Below, in pieces: positions 1 through 11,890 of a stretch of 64,000 bases of DNA. The stretch covers positions 67,897,916 to 67,961,915 of the forward strand of contig CM049315.1 of NCBI GenBank assembly GCA_026874595.1. Direction: 5' to 3'. Made by a program: the position numbers and the translations under genes. Each line of letters begins with the position of its first letter. Position 1 is the first letter of the stretch. Under the pieces are notes generated by a model. The model saw only the letters and a list, made by a program, of their open reading frames with translations, had not been told where the DNA came from and made no database searches. The DNA comes from Sipunculus nudus. Taxonomy: Eukaryota > Annelida > Sipuncula > Golfingiida > Sipunculidae.

Positions 1-356
1 ACGGCACTCTTAAAACAAGTATGCTGGTCGTAGACTCTCTAATGTCAGAGGGCAGAAATGGTGCTAGGTTTGATACTACTAGTGTGTTGGTATTCCAATA
101 ATGAATTGAGGACTGTTTCTCATGCAGTATTCTAATCTCAGTATTCATTATTTATGAAACAGCAGTGATTTCAATTGTTTATGATAAAGCATGACCATAT
201 TTGTTAAAGTGTTCCAGGTCTCATTAGATTCCAGCCAACCAGTTTACCAAGGCACATTAGGAGTCCCTGCAGAGTTTGAGAAAACTTAAGCAAACAGAAG
301 TAGTATTCTGGGCAGGTGAAGCAACTGTTTTTTATTCTTTTTATCTTGTTTTTCAG

Positions 357-533
357 GCCTGTTCTGATAAAACATCAAGCAGAACAGCAGCTGCTGAATT
401 ATTTTATTACCAAGGAAGACATAAAACCTTTGTAACTGCTCCACCATGGTTTATCGATGCCATTTGCTACAGGGACCTGCTTAGAACGCTCGCCCATGGA
501 GAATTCCAAGAAGTGACAGCCATTTCATTTTAA
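357..533 (+). CDS. Terminal coding exon of an unrecognised gene (3' end only)
   Basis: A good acceptor (pyrimidine-rich tract ending TTTTTCAG at 356) is followed by 58 open codons starting GCC TGT TCT and a TAA at 531-533. The frame stays open upstream of the acceptor, but the only possible start there is a TTG, so this reads as a last exon rather than a complete gene. The peptide is mixed in composition and protein-like. Its middle (FVTAPPWFIDAICYRDLL) faintly resembles the W-containing last helix of BRCT domains, but I do not trust that enough to name it. An AATAAA lies 317 bases past the stop. The rest of the gene would lie left of the window. I do not recognise the product. Confidence 0.5.
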   Translation, partial: ACSDKTSSRTAAAELFYYQGRHKTFVTAPPWFIDAICYRDLLRTLAHGEFQEVTAISF

Positions 534-849
534 ATATTAATCTGTTTAGCAAAACTAAGAAGGAGCTTCTCCAGGCACCAATCATATTTTTTTCTCCACA
601 GCCACAACTGGCTGCCATGAATACTAATGTACGATTCACTACGGAGGCAAAGACAAACTATCACCTGAAGAAACACAGCACGGAGCCGTGTGCACTTTCT
701 GGAACCAGACCTTTTAACTGTATGGCTAAATTTTATTGATTTTCTTTATTTAGAGCAGGTTATTTTTTAACTACAGCTTGGGGGCTTCTGGGCCTGATGC
801 ACCACAAATAATGACCATTGATCATGCTTGGTAGGTAATACTGGTGGCA

Positions 850-855
850 AATAAA
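850..855 (+). terminator. Candidate poly(A) signal AATAAA
   Basis: An AATAAA hexamer 317 bases downstream of the TAA at 531-533, so 534 to about 875 would be the 3' UTR of the gene ending there. The hexamer is common by chance in AT-rich DNA; position relative to the stop is the only support. Confidence 0.35.
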
Positions 856-1061
856 CAAAATTTGCCGCTGTATAACATGTTTACGCCATAGAAGTGCTTG
901 TAAAGATCCTAAGAGCACCACTCTCTGTCCCCAAAAGGAGATGAAATTATAACCTCCTGAACCCTCCTGCTCTTACAGCTTTTAAAAGAGTCCACAACAT
1001 ACATGATATAAAATACACCAAAACTGAAAGTGCCATTTTTATCTTCTATTTACCATTTTTG

Positions 1062-1400
1062 AAACAAGGACCCATGGATTGCTGTTCTAAGTGGAAATTG
1101 ACCTTGAAGGGAAAAAGCTAATATAATAATAAATGGTGATAAAAGTCTGAGAGAAAGAGGTAATATAGGCCATATGGTTGGTTGATAAGATTGCTTTGTA
1201 TCGATGAGTAAGAAATTGTTGCAAATAATATTCTGTCATCTGACCATGTGTTTTCTAATGCTGAAACTGAAGAATTTAAGCTGTTTGTAAACATAAGAAC
1301 TATACTATTTCCATGATCATTGGTTGGCTCTTTGAAAGTTGACAGATCAGCAGCTAGTTAACACATTTGTTCAAGGAGATCCTAATTTATTAATGAAACC
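1062..1400 (+). repeat. Dispersed repeat family R1, copy 1 (5' part)
   Basis: This stretch aligns by eye with 13691-14010 in the same orientation. Both begin AAACAAG followed by ACCCATGG. They share the blocks GGTAATATAGGCCAT, AAGTAAGAAATTGTT and CATGATCATTGGTTGGCT, and both run into an AT-rich tail. Only the head of the family is recognisable here; the sequence to about 1690 is AT-rich with nothing I can name. In the fuller copy the family ends in a palindromic GCTATAGCTCAGATGACTT-type module. Confidence 0.6.
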
Positions 1401-1689
1401 AATTTTTTTTTAATTTTATAAATTTTTAAATAGTTGCAATATAACTAACCTCCCAAGTGCATAGGTGGTCTAAAACCAAGATTCAAGTACTCATGTTATT
1501 CTGCATTTTTTTGCATTTAAATAATCATCTACAAAGTTATTAATTATGCCCCTGAATCTAATTTGTTTTAAACAAACAAAATTATATACTTGGATATTAT
1601 AGTTCTACAACACCCCTTTTCATGCCATACTAATTGTAAATGTAAAACCATGAAAATTTCTTATATGCCTGCATCATGTTTCATGTTAA

Positions 1690-3070
1690 AAAAGATGTTT
1701 AATTCTGAATTTTTTTAAAATTAATTTTTATTGTTCCTCAAAAATAAAACAATCCATAGTTTCACAAACATTCAAACAGGTCCCACTTGTTTACAAAGTT
1801 TGTACACTTGTTTTACTTTCTAAAGACACTGAACTCAATTTGTTTGCAATATTTCACATAATTCTGAAATGATATCATATCTAATTTACCAGTACTATTC
1901 TGATTCTGTCTATACAAGTAAATATATCGTTTTTCCAAGAATATTACTATATTATTGACTCATTCTACATCAAGTATTCCTTAATAGATATTTTTTTCTC
2001 TAACTGTAATTTGATACCATGTTCATCATGCCAATTTTTAAATTCAGACCAAAATGTTGTCACCTGATCACGAAATTCTCCATACATGTGATTTATGTTC
2101 TCTGTTTCCCTAGTCTGCCCAATATTAAAAAGGAATCAGATCTCTGTTATGAGTGTTAGCATACCATAAATCTGCTGGGGTATCTATGTGTACCTCCTCA
2201 AATTTATTCTAATAGAACACATTTCCATCTATTTTAACATGTTTTTTATACCATATGTGTTGCATCATTGTACTATTTTATTCCTAAACTCCTCTTTAGG
2301 AATTATTCAAACATACAAAATCTCTTTATTAAAGTCAGTTTTCTCATTTTAACATGTTTATCCAAATTTACTCTGAACATACTATCATCTAACTTTGAAG
2401 TGTCAAACAGTTTAGTCATGTAAAAATTCCAAAAATATTTCCACATTTTACATGAACCATACACATTTTTTAATCCATGAAATTAATTCTAAACTTAATA
2501 CAACTAAATCTATTTGCGGAGCTCTAAAACCACCTTTTTCATAGTCCTGAATTGAAGTAATGCTACTAAGTCTCTCAGTGTTTCAATTCCACAGAAATTA
2601 AAAAATATTAAGTTATTTAATCAAGTCTCTTTCTATTATTCTCAGATATAGTACTATTATCAAGAAAATAATTTAATCTGGATACAATAAATGCTCAAAT
2701 CTTTGTATCTTATCAACCTTTGTTAGGTTTCTCTGTTTCCACAGATAAGAAATCTTTTCTAATTCATTCAATTTCCATTCACATTTTTTAATTCATTTTC
2801 AGTTTCTTTATAAGATATATATGTACCAAACAGGCTAATAAGAATGGGACTTTCTGTCCAATTGATACCAAAGAATGTCTTTTTCATAATCTTGCTGAAC
2901 CTAAACACATAGCATTTGATTTCTCTTTATAAAGCTTCAATTCACTGAACTATCCAAATTCATAAATCTAAAGAGATAACAGGGTTTTCAATGAATTTCA
3001 TTAATTATAAACATAACCATATTGTCTGCATATTGTACTGATTTAATCTCTTGGTACTGTACAGTAATAC
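1690..3070 (-). pseudogene. Decayed LINE ORF2 (reverse transcriptase to C-terminal region)
   Basis: Translating the minus strand across shifting frames gives non-LTR retrotransposon ORF2 pieces in the right order. QYADN at 3035-3021 sits where the RT catalytic Y-x-DD box belongs, with its last Asp changed to Asn. Further along come WKQRN-like thumb remnants. At about 2078-2010 there is a clear C-terminal segment containing FWSEFKNWHDEHG, then a NNIVIF...YIYLYRQNQN segment. This order fits L1/Tx1-like LINEs. Many stops and frame changes show it is long dead. The 5' portion is not recognisable beyond about 3095. Family assignment is from memory of such proteins. Confidence 0.6.
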
Positions 3071-3506
3071 CTTTTTTTAAAGATTTTTTTGGTGAAGGTC
3101 AAAGCCAAAAGAGGTATATGCTCATCGAGTAGCAACAGGTTACTGCAGTCAAGACCTCAGCCCTGTGCGCTCCTTAAGCATGTTCTCTGAGCCAACAGTC
3201 GCAGTGCCACGCCAAGCCAAGCAGGGAGCCGCCAAGGCCGCAATCGTCCATCCGGAGCCGGTGACCTTTTTTTAGAAAGCTACAGCATCCACAGCCACAA
3301 AGCCAGAAGCAACCCACATTCCCTCTACCGATCCCAGCAGCGGAGACCCAGCCATGCCATTTGAGAGCCGAACTCGATCTTGCAAAGACACTGTTTTGAG
3401 ACCCATCGGCCATTTGGACCGTATTAACCGGGTTTCCCAGTTATGCAAGTTTTTGGCAAGTTTTTTCGTCATCGGCATTTTGGTGAAGGTAACAGCCTCC
3501 ATTTTT

Positions 3507-3846
3507 TAATGCCTTCCTCAACTAAGAACTATGCTGCCATTCAAGTTTTGGACCAAGTGACAGGGGCTTAGACATAATAATCCTGTTGTCAATCTGGCTC
3601 AGTGTACCACTCCGGCTGGTAGTGGGCGTGTCATTCATAAACACTAAGGATCCCCCAAAAGGTGCACTTGTTTGTGGGTGAAACACAGCTGTTGGGCACA
3701 GTCTCCCCATTAAGCCTGCAGAGCACTCACCTTGGGCAGGAACAACCAATGAAAAATCTCACTGCCTTGGCTTGTATTCAAACTCATGATTTAGCTGGCC
3801 TTGAGCCCAGTGCTCTACCCCTTAGACCACAGTTGCACAGTCCCTA
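3507..3846 (-). mobile_element. tRNA-derived SINE
   Basis: On the minus strand the head (3846 to about 3770) has RNA polymerase III promoter boxes. The A box TGGTCTAAGGG lies at 3829-3819 and a B-box-like AGTTTGAATAC at 3784-3774, at tRNA-like spacing. A roughly 260-base unrelated body follows and ends near 3507. The body is shared with a second, headless copy at 38515-38745, which supports a dispersed SINE rather than a functional tRNA gene. The region is clearly GC-richer than its surroundings. GC-rich sequence right of the LINE relic (3130-3500) has no other assignment. Confidence 0.65.
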
Positions 3847-4087
3847 ACTAAGCTTGCTAGGACATCTCTAACAATAATATATCATTCTGAATTTGTAATT
3901 TTTTAATTTTAAATGTTCACTTTATATTAGGTGACTTCATAGTTATTAGTAATCAAGTCCAAGTTTGAAAAGACCTACAAAGCACTGGTCCAAACTCCAA
4001 ATTTGCTGTTTCAGCATTAATTAGAGCATATATAGTGTAAAAGTGATACCACAAGTAATTTACTATTATTTAGCAAATTTACATATA

Positions 4088-5084
4088 AGAACTGGTCAAG
4101 ACAAATGTTGTACACTTACATGTCAGCAGTAACTGGTTTAGACATATGTTGTGCACATACATGTCTGCACTGACTGACTAGGAAATATGTTGTGCACCTC
4201 CATGTAAGTACTAACTGGTTTAGATATATGTGCACTTATATGTCAGCACTAACTTGACCAGACAAATGATGTGCAGTTACATGTCAGCACTTACTGGTTT
4301 AGACATATGTGCACTTACAAGTCAGCACTAACTTGTCTAGACATATGATGTGCCCTTACACGTCAGCACTACCTAATTTAGACATATATGTTGTGCACTT
4401 ACATGTCAGCACTAACTGATTGAGATATATGTGCACTTACACGTCAGCACTAACTTGTCTAGACATATGTTGTGCATTTGAATGTCAGCACTATCTGATT
4501 TAGAAATATGCTGTGCACTTACAGGTCTGCACTTACTGGTTTAGACATATGCGCACTTACATGTCAGCACTTACTGGTTAAGACATACATACACTTACAT
4601 GTCAGCACTAACTGTCTAGACAAATGTTTTGCATTTACAAGTCAGCACTAACTTGTCTAGACATATGTGCACTTACATGTTAGCACTACCTGATTTACAT
4701 GTTGTGCATTTACATGTCAGCACTTACTGGTTAAGACATACATACACTTACATGTCAGCACTAACTTGACTAGACAAATGTTTTGCACTTACATGTCAGC
4801 ACTTACTGTTTAGACATATGTGCACTTACATGTCAGCACTAACTTGACTAGACAAATGTTGTGCACTTATATGTCAGTACTACCTGGCCTAGACAAATGA
4901 TGTGCACTTACATGTCACTTTGTCAGCACTAACTGGTCTAGACAAACATTGTGCACTTACATGTCTGTACTACCTGGTCTAGACAAATGCTGTGCACAAG
5001 TTTACATGTCAGCACTAACTAGTCTAGAGACAAATGTTGTGCAGTTACATGTCAGCACTTATTGATCTAGACAAATGTTGAGCA
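4088..5084. repeat. Minisatellite, about 41-bp unit, about 24 copies
   Basis: An almost uninterrupted tandem array built from the blocks ACTTACATGTCAGCACTAAC and GTCTAGACAAATGTTGTGC. Units vary from about 36 to 44 bases through loss or gain of the TTG before TGC and small insertions (for example near 4915 and 5025). Alternating CATATG and CAAATG, and GGTTTAGA against TGTCTAGA, define monomer subtypes. No open frame persists. The flanks are ordinary AT-rich sequence. Confidence 0.9.
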
Positions 5085-8000
5085 AAATGCTGGAAGAGAG
5101 TTTGTCATTTTCAGTGCTGAGATATACCTTCATATGATATGGCTACTGTATGAATAGGGGCCTGCAGGCCCACAACCCAGAAAACATATCAAGTCAATGT
5201 TTTATATTGGGAGTTTACCATGTTGAACCTATTTGTTCAAGATTGCTGAGATCTAAGGAAAAACATATTTATACTTGGTCACTGTACATTATCATGCAGT
5301 CTCCTCAGTCTGGCAATGCATACTGTTCATATCCTACATTCCCTCTCAAGCTGCAGTATATTTATATTCTTCTTTCCCCCATCAGTGCCACAGGAACTGA
5401 TTACTTGTGTCAAAACCTTTTTTAAGGAAGGAAACCATCACTGCGCTTCTTTGCCTCCATATTAGGAATCTGACAGATCTTTCTAAAGATCTGCCTCTAC
5501 ATGGTAAACTGCCAAGGTCGTGTCATGATAGGCTGCATATCAGCTTTGAACTGTAGCCGCAACCTTTGGGATACTGAGATATTTTGCAGGAAAAGTTATT
5601 TAAAGCATCGCATGGGGAATGTCGAGGCTAGATCAAGGTCTACAATTTAAGTGAGCTGCAGTCTCTGGGATGCAGAAGATGTGATGCCCCGTGGTCTGAC
5701 CTTCACTAATGGAATCTGTGAGGAAGGACTGATCCAATCTAGCATGTCTTGATTGTCTGACCTTGACCTCCCTTCCCTGGCCATGACTGATCTAGAGGAC
5801 AGTATGACTAATGCTATATTTCTTTCTAACGTCAGGAAGCTCATGTATGTTTTAGTTCATACACTCTTTTATTGGCTTTATATAACTCACACCAGTGCTG
5901 CTACTTTGGATTTTATTGAGAAAGTATAAAATATTACCAGAGTATAAGTATCCAGAAATGTTTAAAAAATACTAAAAATCACATATAAGAATTTGGTTAT
6001 CATGTGTTACTGATATGTGTACTGTATACCATTAATACAGTGAATCTAAGAAGCGCATAATAAAATGTATCAAACAAATGATCAAAATTTACATCACTTA
6101 CTGTTTCTAGTTCTCTTTTAATGTTTGGGTTCCTGTCTTAACAAATAATGTATATATGAACAGTCATAGTGTATTTGAAAATTGGAATATCATTATTACA
6201 TGACAGGCTGTTTGCCGTTCTTCTTTTTACATATCTAGAACTTTGCCTGGACATTAACAGTTAAACTATTAAATCTGAAATTAAGAGCACAGGAAGAGAC
6301 TTGTTGAATATAATTCTTATCACCGATTGGACTTGTGGCCCTGTATTCTAACTTTATTCTATTGTTAGATATGGGGATGATTCTCTGTGGGCATATTTCA
6401 ACAAGTGTCTCAGCAGCAAATAGGTTTGAACTCTGGCCCTCTGCAGACCCGTACCTTCAGAACTAGGGATGAGGTCATGATTACGTCATATAACGAAGAA
6501 GAAAGACCTCCACCTCACGCTGCCCTGTTTCTTAAAGTACTTTATGAGTGTCATCGGTAAACTCTGTGACGTGACTTGGATCCTGGGCTGTACAGAGGGT
6601 TCTTAACAAATAGTAATGAGCTAATCAGTGGTGATGCTGTGGATGGAAGTCGATCAGATTTTATGTTCAGGTTGTGTGAGGCCAAGGAGTGACTGATACA
6701 TGTTGATGGAAGATCACTCTGTGGGTCTGCTACTAATCTGATAGTGAAGAATCAATACTACCCCTCCAATCCTCACGCTCAACATCACAGGCCTGGATTA
6801 CACATGTCAAACACACATTTTCCTTAATCTAAAATACATCCTTTTACCTGAACTAAACACTAATTCCCTGCCTCTCTGTAAATCAAAGGCTTTACAGACA
6901 ATGTTTCTCATTGCACTGGGTGACCCCAAAGATTTCTCTCACTGCAGTAGAGCGACAAACTTACATGGATTCTACACAACCCAGTGCATTTTATGTCTAA
7001 TGTTGTCATCAAGTTTGTTTTATGGATAAAAGACACTGCCACCCAAGGTCTCAGGCCCTGTTGCGCTAGAGCATGTAATAGCAGTTTAATGATGCAAAGC
7101 AGTTACTAGTTTTACTGTAATTGTTGTTACCACAGGTATACATTTGAATAATTGGTATACATATTATTTTATATATATATTATTTAAAATTTTATAAACA
7201 CCTAACACAAAATGCATTACATGGCTTTCCCTTCACCATTGCCCATTGTAATTACCATGCAAAATATAGCAATATATATATGTATGGACATATCAAACAT
7301 GATCCAATATTACCATACGACCTCACGTTACTGTTAACCACTAAGGCAGCTACTTTATGTCTTGTTAAAATTAATGATTGGTATTTTCTGTGAATAGCTC
7401 AATCATGACATGACTACATGTTATAATATATTATACATGTACTGTATGGATGACTCAATTGATGCAGTGGACTATATACAGGAATTCATCCACATTGTCA
7501 ATCAACTTCTGGAATCTCACATGAAAATCCGCTCTTGTGAGTTACACAGGACTAAAGATGCACTAACTATAGTACATAACTAATGCAGTTTTATTATTAT
7601 AGTCCATTCCACTACTTCTGTCTAGAGATTATCTCTACATAAGAAAAACTTTCCCAAAAAAAATTGCACAATGGCATAAGGAGACAAATGCTTAATTTTT
7701 GGTACCTGGCCTGCTTAAGATATAAATATTATTTACTTTTACAGCCTGGTTGACATGTCTCATATATATCTCTGTAGTTCATGGCATCCCTAATAAGGGG
7801 CCATTGTTTATCCTCCTTGGATGTGGATATAAAGAGATGTGACGTATCAGTGAAGCCTGTGCATGCAGAGAATACAAGTCTTGCTGTAAACAAAGGTTGG
7901 AAGCTCTTGATCATTGGTTCCTTGAATGTTCGTGCCTCTTTAGTAAGTCACATCTATTATGATGTCATCACTAATCCCTGATATGCCCATTTCACAGATT

Positions 8001-8549
8001 AGTAGCAAGATGTAGCTACAAAATGGACTAGTGACTCATAAAATGGTTTTAAATTATTTACAGGATAATGACATAAGATGGCTATTATTTTCATTTATAG
8101 TTAACTACTTATTTTTCTCTTTCTGCCCTAAGGACAAAACATTTTGTAGTTCTTTGACTCACTAAAAAAATAATCGCAAAAAACATGTGGACAGGGGTCT
8201 TGGAACAGACTATGACAATTTTTTCTCATTTAGTTTTCTAACAAAATAATATTGGTGTTACTATGATGCTAATTTAGAATTTTATTCTTTGTGGTTCCTT
8301 TGTCTGTGAAGTGATCTGGAACCCACAAATTATTACTGTGTAAACACTGATAATGTATTGCCACCTTTGTTGAACTGACTTCTTCAGCACACATGCCTAT
8401 AATAGGACCTTAGAAGGGGGGCCATGCAATATCCTATGACGCATATTGAGTAAAAACATGAAAAATAGCTTCTTCCCTTTAAATTAATCTGTACCTGCAA
8501 AAATATTGCCTTGAAACCGTTTGCTTACTCCTGAAAATGAGTGTAAAAA
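5085..8549. other. Intergenic stretch, no gene recognised
   Basis: Mixed AT-rich sequence with short chance ORFs and no convincing splice-bounded coding exon. A perfect palindrome, CAGATCTTT-CT-AAAGATCTG, sits at 5474-5493. A minus-strand stop-terminated frame at 7729-7883 preceded by TTGTTTACAG is the only exon-like candidate, and I do not accept it on present evidence. Confidence 0.5.
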
Positions 8550-8830
8550 ACAATGAACTGGGCGAGATCGCAGGTGTCAACATAAACACAGTGCGTCAAG
8601 CCGTGTGCTGCACAGAGCCAAAACATGTGGCAATCAGGATATGCCCTGACTGACTGGGCCCAAAAATGTAATACATGTTTCCACCGGCTGAAACACTGTG
8701 TGTTGCCCTCTTAATCGGACCTCCGGTCACGCGGCCTTGTTATGGTAAACAGACTGTGTTTACCAACAAGAGGGGCTATAACAAGGTGTTAAACAGTCAC
8801 ATGCAAGGAATTGTGCTGGAATGGTTTCGC
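8550..8830. promoter_or_regulatory. Candidate noncoding regulatory element with forkhead-type sites
   Basis: A GC-richer island in AT-rich surroundings with no open frame. It carries a perfect inverted repeat, TGGTAAACA-gactg-TGTTTACCA (8743-8765), each arm holding the forkhead core GTAAACA. Related cores occur nearby (CATAAACACAG near 8582 and GTTAAACAG near 8790). Clustering of one motif class in a small island is suggestive of an enhancer; nothing here proves activity, and a decayed mobile element is an alternative. Confidence 0.3.
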
Positions 8831-8964
8831 TGGAAAACATTTGTATAAAGCAAAACTGAACTGACAGTGTGAAAGAAGAGGAATAATATTACTCCTGATT
8901 ATGTCCCTTTAAGGATAAAAGCTAACCTGTTCCTCCATTACCCAAATAAATACTGTGGTTGTCT

Positions 8965-9310
8965 TATGGATCACGAGGGTTTCAATATTACGATAATCGC
9001 AAAAGGGGAATTATCGTGAAAATTAGACCTTCATGAATAAGAAATGACATCATCACAAGTTGAAAAGTAAAAGATATCAGATTTTTAAAAATTATCTTTG
9101 ATGAACAATAATTTCTGCTCGGTCGATGTTCCCTTGTGCCCCTGTGCAATTGTTAAGATTTTGGGTACATATTATTTGATATAATTAATTCAGGGAATAA
9201 TGGTCATACACTGTGTAGGATTTTTTTATGGTGAGATTGTGAAAATGTAATCCGCACAAAACACTGAAAAATCTAAAATTGCCAAATTTTATCCTTGAAA
9301 TATGAAACTA
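8965..9310. repeat. Probable dispersed repeat with ATTATCGTGAAAATTAGACC module
   Basis: Contains the block GATAATCGCAAAAGG followed by ATTATCGTGAAAATTAGACC, a near-palindromic arrangement around ATAATCGC/ATTATCG that I associate with dispersed mollusc repeats. A related AATAATCGCAAAAA lies at 8170. I have no second full copy in the window, so extent and identity are weak. Confidence 0.3.
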
Positions 9311-11890
9311 ATCAGTAGCCTCCCAGTATTATTTAAGGTTTTCAAACCTTTATCTAAATTACTGTATATCATTGATATATTCCCTATTACATTCTGCTGA
9401 CATATCTATATTTTGTGTCCATACAGACATACATACATATATTCATTTACTTCCTGTATGACATACAGCTTCCTCACAGAGAAGTACTTTTCAACTAAAT
9501 GGAGTGATTGTTTTCTGGAATGGTTTACAGACCAAGTTATTGTCAATTACAGGATACTGTTGGTGTTTGAAGTACAGTAAGCAAATGATCAGACTTATTA
9601 AGTATTTCAAATATATTGACTAAACAGTGAACAATTCCTAGGACAGCAGGCTTTAAACTCCATGCATTCAACAATAACTTTAAGGACAAAATTTCCATGT
9701 CCCACAAAATCCTGGCATTTTATACCCTAAGCACTGTTTTTATTACTTCAAGGTCAAATTAGTACCTGGGTTTGTAGAAACTAATGAAAGGTTAATGAAT
9801 CAATCTTCATGAATTACTGCATGACAGTAATTAATAAACTATGTATTCAGGCTCTACCATATTCCCTTACCAGCCTAATCACTTGAGTTATTACACAAGG
9901 ACACAGCTTGAAAGATATGATACATCATATTATAAGGAACTTATGGCCCTGGTATAATTGTGGATATCCATTACCTCGGCTCATTGTCAGCTGTTCAAAA
10001 GCTCCCTTGAATGTGATGGATACCCCTCGCACCGTCTCAATAGGTTTACCAAGTTATATGAGAATCCGACTTGGCGTGGTGACACCTTACTACAATCTCA
10101 TATTAACAGCCTGTCAATATAATCCTGATCCTACATTTTCAACAGCCTGGCCATTGCATCATTACATTTTACCTGTACTGGTGCCCAGCTGCTTATTATA
10201 TATTTTTGTTGTATTGAACTTCAGACTATTCTACTATGGAATGTGACTGCCACTCATTCCCTATCATTTTTAAAACTATTCAAATATTGTAAATATGAGA
10301 GAGTGCTTTACAGTGTACTGGCATATAAAAAATATATAAAGTTAATACTGAATGTCAGTAAATGAGCTGTGTAAAGGGCTGAATGATCAATCTGTGGTCA
10401 CTGATCAGAAATCTACTCATATACAAAACAGAATCAAGTCCGACTCAACAATCACCACTGTGAAATAAACTAAGTTTTAGGGTAAGTTCTTAATTTCTTA
10501 TCAATCATTTTTTTAAGTTATTTAACAGATTAATCTGGAAGTTACAAAATGAATGTCTACCTGACCTTTTCAATAAATTCAAACTTTCACAGGTTAATGA
10601 TGTATTTAACGGTGGGTACTTAAAAGGAGAATGTAAGTAACACAAGTAATGTTAAATCTCATTGTATCTATTAATAACAATATCTATTAAATATCTCAAT
10701 CCTAAACTGACATTCACAATGCTTAAATATTTAGGTAATTCTGTGAAAAAAATACTCTTTTCCTTTTTATCACACACACATATATACAAAATCCCGATCA
10801 GAATTTGGACTGGACAAGTCCTGATACAGACTGTGAGTTGACATAACTGATTCATACTAAATAACGCCTTTAGCACATATTTCAGATTAAATTAAGGAAA
10901 ATTCACCTTACTTCAGCCTACTCATTTAAACTAAAATCTATATTTGTTATAACAAAATTTTATTTATGCCATGCCAAAATTCAAATACATAAAGAGTTAT
11001 TTGAACAAGTGAATATTAGTAGGGCTGATAATTTTATATAAATATAATATTATTTTAATATTATATAAATATAAAATAAATATGTTATATTTATATATAA
11101 AATGATAAAATTGAGAGGAGTGACACCGACACTCTATGCTACACTTACTGAGACTGAGACAGATCAGTCCTGTCAGTGTTTTATATGGTCAGGTCAAATC
11201 TGCCCATTCCTGAACAAGTAAATTAATGATTTAATTATTTAACAGCTAGGTAATACCCAACTAGTGTATGCAACTTCTCACACAAATCAAATAACTTTGA
11301 AGTATTTACTTAATTTAATTTGAAGTATAATCATTCGGTTAAAGCATGGCTCATCATTAATGATCATCTACTTGCCCAGGGCAAATAAAAGTTCAAGAAA
11401 ATGTTGAAAGGGCAACCAAAAGTGGAAACCTACTTGCCAACCTAAACAAATGGGTGCAACATAAACCTTGACCCAATCCCTTATCTTATATATATCTCTA
11501 TCTTAAATTGTCTGTATGTGTACCTGCGCAAATACTAAAGTGAAAATTATTGTCTAACATGCAATAACACATGTATGCAAAATGATATGTTATTGTTAAA
11601 CACCTTATGTTTGTGGCAGTAATCATTAATTTTTTAGGGAGGACAAGTAAAAATTCAAGAATGTGCAAGATTTTACTTGCATGACAAGGAAAGTGCTTTC
11701 TCAACTAAAGACCAGCCAAACTGTACAATCCACACTCCACAAAGGATTTTGTGGACTCAAGTTCATCTTAATTATTCAACAGAAGACTACTAAAGAGTGC
11801 CCCACAGTCCAAAATCACATTCCGGGAGAAATGTACCCTGAGGGTTTGTTTGCACACCTTTTTATATAAGCAAGGCTGAAATGACATGCA
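9311..11890. other. Intergenic stretch, no gene recognised
   Basis: AT-rich sequence with no supported coding exon. A 112-codon chance frame starts at 9908 but has no promoter, splice or family support. A self-complementary TA/AATAT-rich block at 11036-11105 could fold into a hairpin. Confidence 0.45.

Noticed and set aside
3770-3846. A functional tRNA gene on the minus strand
   Set aside because: A and B boxes are present, but the acceptor stem does not pair convincingly and a SINE body shared with another locus follows.
7729-7883. Minus-strand terminal exon candidate (acceptor TTGTTTACAG, TAA stop) and the + frame at 7781 ending at TTTA|GTAAGT
   Set aside because: Both strands give equally plausible short frames, no partner exons are visible and I recognise neither peptide.
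9908-10246. 112-codon + strand frame
   Set aside because: Longest non-repeat frame, but composition is not convincing, there are no splice or promoter cues, and competing minus-strand frames look equally protein-like in pieces.
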